Assembly (NCBI RefSeq): GCF_000829455.1
Contig: NZ_JXAK01000018.1
Coordinates: 1 to 64,000 of the forward strand
From: Gordoniibacillus kamchatkensis
GTDB taxonomy: Bacteria > Bacillota > Bacilli > Paenibacillales > NBRC-103111
Direction: 5' to 3'
Length of the DNA stretch: 64,000 nt
Shown: one piece after another, positions 51,061 through 59,341 of the stretch
Numbering within the stretch: the stretch's first letter is position 1
Layout of the letters: each line of letters starts with the position of its first letter
Made by a program: the position numbers and the translations under genes
The notes under the pieces: model-generated
What the model was told of the DNA's origin: nothing
What the model saw: the letters and a program-made list of their open reading frames with translations, nothing else
Databases searched by the model: none

Positions 51061-51627
51061 ATGAATGACCTTCGTCTCTCCATCCATCAAACCTTTGCTC
51101 AGATAGGTATTCAAACGTATAGGGCATCGCAGGAGATGCAATTACCCAAAGGCGATTTGCAAATTCAGCAGCCGAAAGCCCAGATTGATATTCATTCGCC
51201 CCCGGGGCAATTGCAAATTGATTCGTCGGAAGCCTGGTCTGCTTTAGGAGTCGGCCCGAACTTGGCATGGAACAGTATGATATACAGCCAATGTCAAAGC
51301 GTAGCTCTTCAGGCTATAGCCAAAACTGTAGAAGATGGAAACCGGATGGCTCAAATAACGAATCATGGGGATGCTTTCGCCGATATTGCCAGCGATGTGT
51401 TCGAACGGCAAAATCCGATTGAGTACACAGGAAACCCCGCTTACGACAACGTGAAAATCACGTATACACCTCAGAAGCCGGAAATTCACATAGAGGCGCA
51501 GCACCCGATCATTCAATACACACCGCAGAAGCCCGATATTCAATATAACCCGGGAAGCGTAGACATTTATTTAAAGCAAAAGCAAGCGATCGATATCTCT
51601 GTGACGAAGTACGACATTTATAAATAA
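51061..51627 (+). CDS. yviE: DUF6470 protein (YviE-like)
   Basis: A 188-residue protein of unknown function at the yviE position between flgL and fliW. Begins LRLSIHQTFAQIGIQTYRA and shows repeated short beta motifs such as LQIQQPKAQIDI, KITYTPQKPEIHI and PIIQYTPQKPDIQY. GAGAGGACTCCT precedes the ATG. No enzymatic motif. Likely part of the late flagellar transcript. Confidence 0.82.
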   Translation: MNDLRLSIHQTFAQIGIQTYRASQEMQLPKGDLQIQQPKAQIDIHSPPGQLQIDSSEAWSALGVGPNLAWNSMIYSQCQSVALQAIAKTVEDGNRMAQITNHGDAFADIASDVFERQNPIEYTGNPAYDNVKITYTPQKPEIHIEAQHPIIQYTPQKPDIQYNPGSVDIYLKQKQAIDISVTKYDIYK

Positions 51628-51634
51628 TAATTGC

Positions 51635-51662
51635 CAATGCTATAGCGCAAGCTATAGCATTG
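51635..51662 (+). promoter_or_regulatory. GNRA-loop hairpin before fliW
   Basis: Perfect 12-pair stem CAATGCTATAGC/GCTATAGCATTG with loop GCAA, ending nine bases before the fliW ribosome site. The following AATTTTAG is a poor terminator tail; a role in mRNA stability or partial termination is possible. Confidence 0.6.
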
Positions 51663-51681
51663 AATTTTAGGAGGAATATCC

Positions 51682-52104
51682 GTGTTGGATTTCTTGCATG
51701 AGCGAGTGGTTCAATTTGATGGAAGCATACTGGGATTCGAACATTTGAACGAATTTACCTTGCAAATCATGGAGGAGCAAAGTCCGTATGCATATTTGCA
51801 AAGCGTTGCCGACCCTAATGTAGGTTTTCTGGTCGCATCGCCCTTCGCTTTTTTTCAAAGCTATTCGTTGGAAATCGAGGAGAAAGACAAGGAATACCTG
51901 GAACTAGCATCTGCCGAAGATGCGGCCATCCTGTCGATCATTACCATACACGAGCCGTTTACCGCATCGACCATGAACCTTCTTGCTCCGCTTGTCATTA
52001 ATGTTCGGAACAATAAAGGAAGACAGATCGTTCCTCCTTATAAGGTCGCCTATACCGCCAAAGAGCCTATGTTCCGAGAAGCTCTTGCGAAGAAGGGAGA
52101 GTAA
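51682..52104 (+). CDS. fliW: FliW flagellar assembly factor
   Basis: Binds free flagellin or CsrA, so that rising flagellin keeps CsrA active and shuts off hag translation. A 140-residue protein; [14 protein letters not shown] and the [18 protein letters not shown] block are typical. GTG 51682 follows AGGAGGAATATCC. csrA starts four bases after its stop, as in Bacillus. Confidence 0.93.
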   Translation: MLDFLHERVVQFDGSILGFEHLNEFTLQIMEEQSPYAYLQSVADPNVGFLVASPFAFFQSYSLEIEEKDKEYLELASAEDAAILSIITIHEPFTASTMNLLAPLVINVRNNKGRQIVPPYKVAYTAKEPMFREALAKKGE

Positions 52105-52108
52105 TCCT

Positions 52109-52341
52109 TTGTTGATCCTAACAAGAAAAAAGGGACAATCGATACTTCTTGGCAATAATATCGAAATTTTTATCTCCGCCGTCGATGGAGATCAGGTTAA
52201 AATCGGAATCGAGGCCCCTAAAGATATAACGATCCTCCGCAAGGAGTATATGATACGATTCAAAAAAGCAACCAGGAAGCGTTGAAGCCTCATCTGGATC
52301 TGGCGGCCATAAAAAAAATGATGAATCCGACTCAGAAATAA
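52109..52341 (+). CDS. csrA: CsrA translational repressor (one-base frameshift)
   Basis: Small RNA-binding protein that blocks the hag ribosome site. [19 protein letters not shown] and [17 protein letters not shown] are the CsrA core. The literal frame ends at 52285 with an odd basic tail. If one G is restored at AAGGAG/TAT (52243-52246), the frame reads [20 protein letters not shown] and ends at 52341, giving 77 residues like other CsrA proteins. TTG start at 52109 after AAGGGAGAG. Confidence 0.92.
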
Positions 52342-52365
52342 TCGAAAAAAATATAATTTTGCTAT

Positions 52366-52392
52366 TAAATAAGTACAAAGTACCGCCGATAT
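52366..52392 (+). promoter_or_regulatory. Sigma-D promoter of hag
   Basis: TAAA (52366-52369), exactly 15 bases, then GCCGATAT (52385-52392), seven of eight to consensus. It is the expected flagellin promoter. Confidence 0.85.
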
Positions 52393-52418
52393 AATAAATT
52401 GTAAGGCGAAAAGCCTAC

Positions 52419-52456
52419 TCCACATGGAAGTGGACAATCAACATTCAGGGAGGAAA
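52419..52456 (+). promoter_or_regulatory. CsrA-binding hag leader
   Basis: TCCAC-ATGGAA-GTGGA (52419-52434) is a five-pair hairpin presenting GGA in its loop, the classic high-affinity CsrA site. A second GGA lies in the ribosome site CAGGGAGGAAACG just upstream of the ATG. CsrA bound to both would block translation, as shown for Bacillus subtilis hag. The site here is read from the sequence; binding is inferred. Confidence 0.72.
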
Positions 52457-52462
52457 CGAATC

Positions 52463-53272
52463 ATGATTATCAACCACAATCTTAACGCAATGAACGCCCA
52501 CCGCAACTTGGCGTACAACAACGCTCAGCAGGGCAAATCCAGCGAGAAGCTGTCCTCCGGTTACCGCATTAACCGCGCAGCTGATGACGCAGCAGGCCTC
52601 TCGATCTCCGAGAAAATGCGCGCTCAAATCAGATCGCTGAACCAAGCAAACCGCAACACGCAAGACGGTGTATCCCTCGCTCAAACGGCCGAGGGCGCAA
52701 TGAATGAAGTATCCGACATGCTGACACGCATGAAGGAACTGGCAACGCAAGCAGCCAACGGTACATACAACTCGACCGACATCACTGCTATTAACACTGA
52801 GTACCAAAAGCTTGCGAGCTCCATTAAGACCGACATCGCCACTAACACCAAGTTTAACGGCATTGCCCTGTTGAACGGAACGAACAACACCGTTACGATT
52901 CAAACCGGCGACAACAGCTCCGATACGGTAGCGATTGATCTGTCGAATGCTAACCTGACTACTCTTAGCTTCGGTACGATCACAAACAATTCAACGGCTC
53001 GTACCGAGTTGTCTGCAGTTGACACTGCAATCGAGAAAGTGAACAAAGGCCGTTCCGACCTCGGTGCTGTTCAAAACCAGCTGGAGCACAGATCCAACAA
53101 CACCCAAGCTACGACTGAAAACCTGCAAGCTGCCGAGTCCCGTATCCGTGATACCGACATGGCTGAAGAAATGATGACTTACACGAAGTTCAACATTCTT
53201 CAACAAGCTGCTACTTCGATGCTGGCACAAGCTAACCAAGCGCCTCAAGGCGTACTGCAGCTCCTGCGTTAA
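52463..53272 (+). CDS. hag: Flagellin
   Basis: Filament subunit, 269 residues. N-terminal MIINHNLNAMNAHRNLAYNN with SSGYRINRAADDAAGLSISE and the C-terminal LQAAESRIRDTDMAEEMMTY through ILQQAATSMLAQANQAPQGV are the D0/D1 domains. The middle is very short (NNTVTIQTGDNSSDTVAID), so it is a minimal flagellin with little D2/D3. Its surface Ser/Thr residues would be the targets of the neighbouring glycosyltransferases. ATG 52463 after GGGAGGAAACG. Confidence 0.96.
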   Translation: MIINHNLNAMNAHRNLAYNNAQQGKSSEKLSSGYRINRAADDAAGLSISEKMRAQIRSLNQANRNTQDGVSLAQTAEGAMNEVSDMLTRMKELATQAANGTYNSTDITAINTEYQKLASSIKTDIATNTKFNGIALLNGTNNTVTIQTGDNSSDTVAIDLSNANLTTLSFGTITNNSTARTELSAVDTAIEKVNKGRSDLGAVQNQLEHRSNNTQATTENLQAAESRIRDTDMAEEMMTYTKFNILQQAATSMLAQANQAPQGVLQLLR

Positions 53273-53287
53273 TCATCGACCTTTGGG

Positions 53288-53317
53288 AAAAGGCCCATTC
53301 ATTGGATGGGCCTTTTT
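53288..53317 (+). terminator. Intrinsic terminator after hag
   Basis: Perfect 11-pair stem AAAAGGCCCAT/ATGGGCCTTTT with a seven-base loop and T-run. It isolates hag from the next gene. Confidence 0.92.
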
Positions 53318-53335
53318 CTTTTCAATGGAGGCTTT

Positions 53336-54400
53336 ATGACAACATTTAGCGTATGCCTAATTGTACGTAACGAGGAAACGAATATTCGCCGCGTGTTGGC
53401 AAGCGTTCCGAAGCACGTCGAGATTGTGGTCGGCGATACCGGTTCCCAAGACAATACTAAAAAAATTGCATCTGCTATGGGAGCCAAAGTGGTGGATGTG
53501 GAATGGAACGGGAGCTTTGCTGATGCAAGAAATGGTACCGCAGCTTATGCAACAGGGGATTATATTTTATTTCTGGATGCTGATGAGGAACTCGATAGCG
53601 GAGCGCTAACGGCTATGCGAAAGTTCGCCAAACACCATCCCGATCAGGCGGGAGCGATTACGATACGGAACCTGATTGAAGATGAGATCCATATCCATTC
53701 GATGGCGCGCTTTTATCCCAATAATGGGAAGTATCGTTACGCAGGTGTCGTGCACGAGATGATTTACTACGGGGATACTCCCGCTTTGAGTGCCAAGACT
53801 GGCATCATTGTTACTCATTACGGATATCAACAGGAAGAATACGAAAGAAAAGGCAAAGCCAAGAGATACTTCGAGCTTTATGAGCAACATTTGCGTCAAC
53901 ATCCCGATGACGGATACATGCTGTACCAATTGGGCAAACTGCATTTCTCGTTAAAACAATACGAAGAAGCCGTTCTCGCGTTAAATCGATGTATCGCATT
54001 GCACGAAGAACAGCAGCTATATTTTCCAGTAATGGCCGTTATGCTTGGATACGCCCTTAAATACATAGGTAGAAGCGCGGAGGCGGAAACGCGTTTAACG
54101 CCATACATTGCCCGCTACCCCACGTTTCCGGATCTTCCATTCTTGTTGGGATTACTGGCTATGGACTCTGGGAAACTTCCTGACATTGAAAACTACTTCC
54201 GGATGGCTCTTGCCATTGGAGATAACGATAATTACGCGTCGGTAGTAGGCACTGGTTCCTTTAAGGCTGCCTACAACCTGGGCGTGTTTTACGAAATTAC
54301 AGGGCAATTAGAGCCGGCTCGAAAATATTATCAGTTGGCAAGCCGATACGGTTATTCGCCTGCCAAGCAACGTTTGCAAATAATCAAGCAAAGACTCTAA
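53336..54400 (+). CDS. Family 2 glycosyltransferase with TPR-like C-terminus
   Basis: A 354-residue protein. The GT2 domain (about 1-200) shows SVCLIVRNEETNIRRVLAS, GDTGSQDNTKKIA and the DXD-type DYILFLDADEE. The rest has TPR-like helical pairs (DGYMLYQLGKLHFSLKQYEE, AAYNLGVFYEITGQLEPARK). ATG 53336 after GGAGG. Between hag and fliD, this most likely modifies flagellin; TPRs may dock the acceptor protein. Sugar donor unknown. Confidence 0.85.
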   Translation: MTTFSVCLIVRNEETNIRRVLASVPKHVEIVVGDTGSQDNTKKIASAMGAKVVDVEWNGSFADARNGTAAYATGDYILFLDADEELDSGALTAMRKFAKHHPDQAGAITIRNLIEDEIHIHSMARFYPNNGKYRYAGVVHEMIYYGDTPALSAKTGIIVTHYGYQQEEYERKGKAKRYFELYEQHLRQHPDDGYMLYQLGKLHFSLKQYEEAVLALNRCIALHEEQQLYFPVMAVMLGYALKYIGRSAEAETRLTPYIARYPTFPDLPFLLGLLAMDSGKLPDIENYFRMALAIGDNDNYASVVGTGSFKAAYNLGVFYEITGQLEPARKYYQLASRYGYSPAKQRLQIIKQRL

Positions 54401-54425
54401 AAGAAATGCCTCATTTCGTCGATAA
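54398..54425 (+). promoter_or_regulatory. Sigma-D promoter of fliD
   Basis: TAAA (54398-54401), 16-base spacer and GTCGATAA (54418-54425), seven of eight. The -35 overlaps the end of the glycosyltransferase gene. Confidence 0.65.
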
Positions 54426-54476
54426 TAGTAATAACGAATAATTTTGTCAAACGCTTGATTGAGCGGAGGGATTAAC

Positions 54477-56003
54477 ATGGTGAACCGAATAAGCGGTTTA
54501 GGATCCGGAATGGATATCGACGGAATGGTAAGCAAGCTGATGATGGCGGAGCGAGCTCCTCAAGATAAACTCAAGCAAAAAGAGCAGCTTTTGGAGTGGA
54601 AGCAAGATGCGTACCGCTCCATCAACAGTCTCGCGGCATCGTTCAGAGACTCGGCCTTTTCTCTTAGATTCTCGGCTAACTGGCAGAAAACGACGGCGAC
54701 GACGTCGGACTCAACCAAAATAACGGTTTCCTCCGATTCGACTGCTCAGCCTGCGTCGCATCAGTTAACCGTGACTAGTCTGGCAACAAACGGGTTTAAT
54801 GTGAGCGGTAATGCAATTTTTGGAGGCAATGGCAAGCTGGACCCGACGGCTAGCATAAGCAGTCAGGCTAGCGCTCTCGGTTTTACTTTAGATTCATCTA
54901 ATCAATTTGTCATTAATGGCAAGACAATCAGTTTCTCTCCTAGCGACAGCTTGAATTCCATTATGGATCAGGTCAACAAATCCGGTGCAGGAGTAACGAT
55001 GACGTACGACTCCTACTCCGACAAGGTCGTCATTTCTACAAATACAACTGGATCGAGCGCAGTAATTGATTTTACGGGAACGACCTTTTCGGGAACAGGC
55101 ACTAGCGGGAACGTTCTGGAAATGTTGAAATTGGACACGAACTCAGCAACCCAACCGCATAAAGGCACTGATGCGCAATTTACTCTTGATGGGCTTAGTA
55201 CGTCCAGGCCCAGCAACCAGTTCACGATTAACGGGGTAACTTACAACTTGCTTGACAAGACGCTGTCCGGACAAACGGTCACAGTCAATATTTCGTCCGA
55301 CACCGCCAGCATAAAAAAATCGATTCAAGATTTCGTTGACAAATATAATACGCTCATTTCTACAATTTCAAGCAAACTTTCCGAACAGAAATTCCGTGAT
55401 TATCAGCCGTTGACCGATGATCAGAAAGCTGCAATGAAGGATTCGGATATTACGTCATGGACCCAGAAAGCGCAAAGCGGGCTCCTCAACGGCGATGACT
55501 TGCTGCAAAAAGGTTATAACGATTTCAGGGCTGTCGCTTATACTCAAGTTACCAATGTAAGCGGGTCCTATAGTTTATTATCGCAAATCGGCATCACGAC
55601 AAACCCGTACAATTCAAATGATCCTACCTCAGCTGGCAAGCTTTCGATCGATAATACAAAATTGGATGCAGCACTTGCCGCTGATCCGCAAGGCGTTATC
55701 GATTTGTTCACCAACGTGGGAACTACGGGCAGTTCCGACCGCGGTGTTGCGCAACAATTTTATGAAGCTGCGGATAACTTGGTCAAATCGCTTACAAGCC
55801 GCGCCGGAATTACCGGTACTGTCTATAACAGCAGCACAACGGAACTCGGTCTTCAAGTAGATTCATTAAGCAAACAGATTGATGAATGGACCGATAAATT
55901 AAGCAAAAAAGAGGATTATTATTATCAAATCTTCTCTGCCATGGATACAGCGGTTGCCAATGGAAACCAGCAAATCTCTTGGTTGCAAAGTCAGATGAAA
56001 TAA
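54477..56003 (+). CDS. fliD: Flagellar filament cap protein
   Basis: Caps the growing filament and helps fold flagellin. A 508-residue protein with N-terminal RISGLGSGMDIDGMVSKLMM and LLEWKQDAYRSINS, and C-terminal coiled segment LSKQIDEWTDKLSKKEDYYY. ATG 54477 after GGAGGGATTAAC. flaG, fliS and the fliT-like gene follow closely. Confidence 0.95.
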   Translation: MVNRISGLGSGMDIDGMVSKLMMAERAPQDKLKQKEQLLEWKQDAYRSINSLAASFRDSAFSLRFSANWQKTTATTSDSTKITVSSDSTAQPASHQLTVTSLATNGFNVSGNAIFGGNGKLDPTASISSQASALGFTLDSSNQFVINGKTISFSPSDSLNSIMDQVNKSGAGVTMTYDSYSDKVVISTNTTGSSAVIDFTGTTFSGTGTSGNVLEMLKLDTNSATQPHKGTDAQFTLDGLSTSRPSNQFTINGVTYNLLDKTLSGQTVTVNISSDTASIKKSIQDFVDKYNTLISTISSKLSEQKFRDYQPLTDDQKAAMKDSDITSWTQKAQSGLLNGDDLLQKGYNDFRAVAYTQVTNVSGSYSLLSQIGITTNPYNSNDPTSAGKLSIDNTKLDAALAADPQGVIDLFTNVGTTGSSDRGVAQQFYEAADNLVKSLTSRAGITGTVYNSSTTELGLQVDSLSKQIDEWTDKLSKKEDYYYQIFSAMDTAVANGNQQISWLQSQMK

Positions 56004-56047
56004 ACTGCTATAATCACCCCTTAAGGGTTGCTAGGAGGATGGAGGTA

Positions 56048-56425
56048 ATGGATGGAATTGCATTGTCAAACACAAATACTTCGTCATTGGGGCAGAGCGT
56101 AGGTGTTTCCAAGGCTAGTACAGGCCGGAACGATGCAGACTTGGAATCTGGTTCCGTATATATTAACGCCTTGCGAAAAAATCGGCACGAGCTTTCTTAT
56201 AGTGAAGAACAGATAGTGAAAGCCGTAGAAAAAGCAAACAGGGAGATTGTCGGGCCGCCGAAAAAGGTAGAATATTCCGTTCACAAGCCGACAGGAGATA
56301 TTGTTATTAAAGTGATCAATTCGGATACGAACGAAGTGCTGAAAGAGCTTCCGCCCGAAAAATTGTTGGATATTGTAGACCACATCATGCAAACGTCCGG
56401 CATTATTATAGATGAAAAGAGGTAA
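56048..56425 (+). CDS. flaG: FlaG-family flagellar protein
   Basis: A 125-residue protein with an extended polar first half and the FlaG core VEYSVHKPTGDIVIKVINSD, followed by EVLKELPPEKLLDIVDHIM. FlaG affects filament length. ATG 56048 lies nine bases after AGGAGG. It stands after fliD here, while in Bacillus subtilis it precedes fliD. Confidence 0.9.
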   Translation: MDGIALSNTNTSSLGQSVGVSKASTGRNDADLESGSVYINALRKNRHELSYSEEQIVKAVEKANREIVGPPKKVEYSVHKPTGDIVIKVINSDTNEVLKELPPEKLLDIVDHIMQTSGIIIDEKR

Positions 56426-56430
56426 GCGTT

Positions 56431-56826
56431 ATGAACGTGAACACACATGACATTTACTTAAGAACACAAGTAAATACGGCATCTCCAGGGGAATTGACGC
56501 TTATGCTTTTTAATGGAGCAATAAAATTCATGAAGCAGGCGAACGAAAGCATCCAAAAGAAGAATTACGAAGCCAAGCATGAGAATATTATTAGAGCCAC
56601 GGATATATTTGACGAGCTTCTCATAACATTAAATTATAAATATGATATTTCCAAAAATCTATCCGCCCTTTACATTTTTATTAAAGATAAGCTCCATGAA
56701 GCAAACATGAAATTGAATCTGGAATCTTTGCAAGTCGCTATTCGATTAACAACAGAATTGCGGGACACGTGGGCCGAGGCCGTCAAAATCGTTAAATCGG
56801 GCGCGGCTTCTACAGCAATGAAATGA
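56431..56826 (+). CDS. fliS: FliS flagellin chaperone
   Basis: Binds the C-terminus of flagellin before export. A 131-residue helical protein with TASPGELTLMLFNGAIKFMK and IIRATDIFDELLITLNYKYD. Only five bases separate it from flaG, and its stop overlaps the start of the next gene. Confidence 0.95.
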   Translation: MNVNTHDIYLRTQVNTASPGELTLMLFNGAIKFMKQANESIQKKNYEAKHENIIRATDIFDELLITLNYKYDISKNLSALYIFIKDKLHEANMKLNLESLQVAIRLTTELRDTWAEAVKIVKSGAASTAMK

Positions 56827-57197
56827 GCACCATGGAGGATGCTCAATTTCCTTTCTTATTCAGTCGAATGCTTGAAGTAACCAAAGCTATCGCGAACTGG
56901 CTGGAGGAAACCAGTTTGGACGAAGACACAGCCGTTCTGGAGTCGCTCCAATCCGAGCAAGCTCAGCTTCGACAGCGTATCCAAGCGTTGGCACAACCCG
57001 CAGTGCATGCGCCGAATATTTTGCATGTTATCCAAGACTGCCTTCAATTGGAGGAGCAGATTCAAACCAGACTGCAACAGCGCAAAGCATGGTTGGGGAA
57101 ACAAATTACAAGTATTCATGATGGAAATAAGATAAAAGATGCTTATCTGGTGAAATATACTCAAACTGAAGGGTTCTTTGTAGATAGGCAGAAATAA
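56823..57197 (+). CDS. FliT-like flagellar protein
   Basis: A 124-residue, mostly helical protein directly after fliS, sharing four bases (ATGA). Its position and helical, Gln-rich build (QAQLRQRIQALAQ, LQLEEQIQTRLQQRKAWL) fit FliT, the FliD chaperone. Sequence conservation is low, so the call rests mainly on context. Ends at a strong terminator. Confidence 0.62.
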   Translation: MSTMEDAQFPFLFSRMLEVTKAIANWLEETSLDEDTAVLESLQSEQAQLRQRIQALAQPAVHAPNILHVIQDCLQLEEQIQTRLQQRKAWLGKQITSIHDGNKIKDAYLVKYTQTEGFFVDRQK

Positions 57198-57198
57198 A

Positions 57199-57239
57199 GA
57201 AGAAGGCTTGCATTTTCGCCAAGCCTTCTTCTTTTTTTT
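57199..57239 (+). terminator. Intrinsic terminator after the fliD operon
   Basis: Perfect 12-pair stem GAAGAAGGCTTG/CAAGCCTTCTTC, nine-base loop and eight T. An A-rich run on the other side could let it also end the convergent minus-strand gene. Confidence 0.94.
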
Positions 57240-57278
57240 ATGGGAGCAGTAAGCTTGACAGCAGGTGCTGGCCGCTGG

Positions 57279-59156
57279 TTAAAGGGCCGATATAAAAGGA
57301 AGATTTCTGCATTGCGGATATATGGTATACAGGTTTTCCTTTATTTTTGCTTTGATTGGCGAACTGCTACAATTCGTACAGTAAAGCACGTACAACGATA
57401 TTTTTGTCGGATTTCCCTCAATCGCCTTCTCTAAAAAGGAAAGACCGGTTTCTGTTTCGTTCAGACGCAAGTAGAGCTTGGCCATATTTTCATAACCTTG
57501 CGGATGAAGCGAACCCTGTTCTAATAGCATGGAATAAAGGTCGACGGCTACCTCCAACTGAGCTTGTTCGTATAGAAAATCCGCATAATGTTGATATAAC
57601 GTTGTCGATTGCCGGCTTTCAATAAAATTGTATGCTTCTTCGTTTAAACCAAGCTGACTCAGAAATTGAATGATGTCCAGGCAAATGGTGATTGAATTTT
57701 CGGTACTATCCTGAAGAAGGTTGGCAGAATGATACTTGGTGCCTTTCCAAAGGCATCCGGCCAAGAAACATAACTTAACATAAAGCTTATTGTTCGATAG
57801 TTCGGAGCTAGAAATTTGATTGTAATGAACATCGAATAAAGAACGGTCTTTTTGCAAAAGAGCGTAATGCAACCAATCAGGCGAATCCAGCAAATGCTCG
57901 TAAGGTTGAATAACCTTTAAGATGCGGCTGGCTAGTTCGGCATGCCCCACCATTAATGATAAACGGAATAGTAATAAAGCATTAGACACCGAGTCTGAGA
58001 ACGGGAGAAGCTTATCCATGAGTGAATAGATCGAGTCTGCCGTTTCCGTATAGTATAACAGTTCCATCAGTTTCTTGAGCGAAAAATAGTCCGTCGTATT
58101 CGCCTGAATTGTTTTCGTCAAAAAGTAGACTGCTTGGACGGGGTCGTTACTCTCAAGAGCAATATCGCTGAGAAATTTAGCAGGAAGGTAATTAGCGAAA
58201 TCTTGTCGGATTATTTCGTTGGCAGAGAAGTTTTCAACGCGTGATTGGTATAAGTTTAAACATACTTTGAATTGCTCGGCAGCCAAATCGTTGCAACCGA
58301 AAGCATAATAAACCTGTCCAAGAAGAAAGCGAAAATCAATGTGTTTAGGCCATAACTTCATCGATATTTGAATGTTTTCGTAAGCTTCTTGAAATTGTTC
58401 TTGCTTCAAATATGCTGTTATGAGATTAACGTAACAAAAGGGGGTCCAGGGTTGGGGTGAACTAGATTTCTGCAATGCCCTTACATAGTTGTAAATGGCT
58501 TTCTTATTATCGCCAAGGGAAAAATATTCATTGCCTAAGGTGAAAAAGTCATAGGGCTCTTGAGAAGAATGGCGCTTGAAAATCTCCATATTTCTTTCGG
58601 ATTTGCTCTTCGCTGCGACGACGCTGGAGATATACCCAGTATGAATAATGACGAATGAAGACGAGAGGGACGTTAAGCTGACTACTTCTGTTCGAAGCTG
58701 TTCATGTATGGGTCGTTCGTATTTGATGCCAAAATGGTTTGTAAATATCCGTAAACCAGTCGACTCCACAAAACTGGTAATGCTTTGCGGCGTTTCTCCT
58801 TGTCCGTTCAATATTTTGACAATGACCCCAGTTGGCCCCTTTATTTCGTGCTGTTTCAAAAACATCCTAATCATCTCGCCTTGCCCAGGTTGCAAATATT
58901 CATCGGCATCCATCACAAGAATCCATTGAGCTGTAGCTCTGCCGATGGCTTCGTTTCTTGCAGCTGAGAAGTTATTATTCCAGACGAAATCATATACGTG
59001 ATTAGTATATCGGTAGGCAATCTCCTTGGTTCGGTCTGTAGAGCCGGTATCGACGATAACGATCTCGTCTGCTATACCTTGCACGCTGTCTAAGCAATGG
59101 GCTAAGGTATTTTCTTCGTTCTTAACGATCATGCAAAGGGAAAGTAATTTATCCAT
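57279..59156 (-). CDS. Family 2 glycosyltransferase with long TPR-like region
   Basis: The only minus-strand gene of the window, 625 residues. GT2 domain at about 1-220: LLSLCMIVKNEENTLAHCLD, IVDTGSTDRTKEIA and the DXD motif in WILVMDADEYL. The remainder is helical TPR-like repeats (YDFFTLGNEYFSLGDNKKAI, YVNLITAYLKQEQFQEAYEN, HPQGYENMAKLYLRLNETET). ATG 59156 follows GGAGG on the minus strand. It resembles the plus-strand enzyme at 53336 in domain plan. Convergent with the fliD operon and AT-richer than the genes before it. Probably a flagellin or surface glycan transferase. Confidence 0.85.
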   Translation of the reverse strand: MDKLLSLCMIVKNEENTLAHCLDSVQGIADEIVIVDTGSTDRTKEIAYRYTNHVYDFVWNNNFSAARNEAIGRATAQWILVMDADEYLQPGQGEMIRMFLKQHEIKGPTGVIVKILNGQGETPQSITSFVESTGLRIFTNHFGIKYERPIHEQLRTEVVSLTSLSSSFVIIHTGYISSVVAAKSKSERNMEIFKRHSSQEPYDFFTLGNEYFSLGDNKKAIYNYVRALQKSSSPQPWTPFCYVNLITAYLKQEQFQEAYENIQISMKLWPKHIDFRFLLGQVYYAFGCNDLAAEQFKVCLNLYQSRVENFSANEIIRQDFANYLPAKFLSDIALESNDPVQAVYFLTKTIQANTTDYFSLKKLMELLYYTETADSIYSLMDKLLPFSDSVSNALLLFRLSLMVGHAELASRILKVIQPYEHLLDSPDWLHYALLQKDRSLFDVHYNQISSSELSNNKLYVKLCFLAGCLWKGTKYHSANLLQDSTENSITICLDIIQFLSQLGLNEEAYNFIESRQSTTLYQHYADFLYEQAQLEVAVDLYSMLLEQGSLHPQGYENMAKLYLRLNETETGLSFLEKAIEGNPTKISLYVLYCTNCSSSPIKAKIKENLYTIYPQCRNLPFISAL

Positions 59157-59187
59157 GAAATCCTCCAATTAGTAGTGCCTAAGTAAT

Positions 59188-59215
59188 ATATCGACAATCG
59201 CTCAGCTCTTTGTTA
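59188..59215 (-). promoter_or_regulatory. Possible sigma-D promoter of the minus-strand glycosyltransferase
   Basis: On the minus strand TAAC, 16 bases, then GTCGATAT. The -10 differs from GCCGATAA at two places. Weak, but consistent with flagellar control. Confidence 0.3.
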
Positions 59216-59341
59216 AATATTGAGTATCATGAAATTATCGAGATTTGTCGATATAGAAAATATAATGCAAATGTACTGCATACAGGTATTTTCTATTTTT
59301 TAGATTCGAATATAAACTGATTGTAAGGGGGAACAGCTATT

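Noticed and set aside
59247-59254. Plus-strand sigma-D promoter before the sulfotransferase gene (GTCGATAT)
   Set aside because: No TAAA-like -35 at 15-16 bases; the -10 alone is too common in AT-rich DNA.
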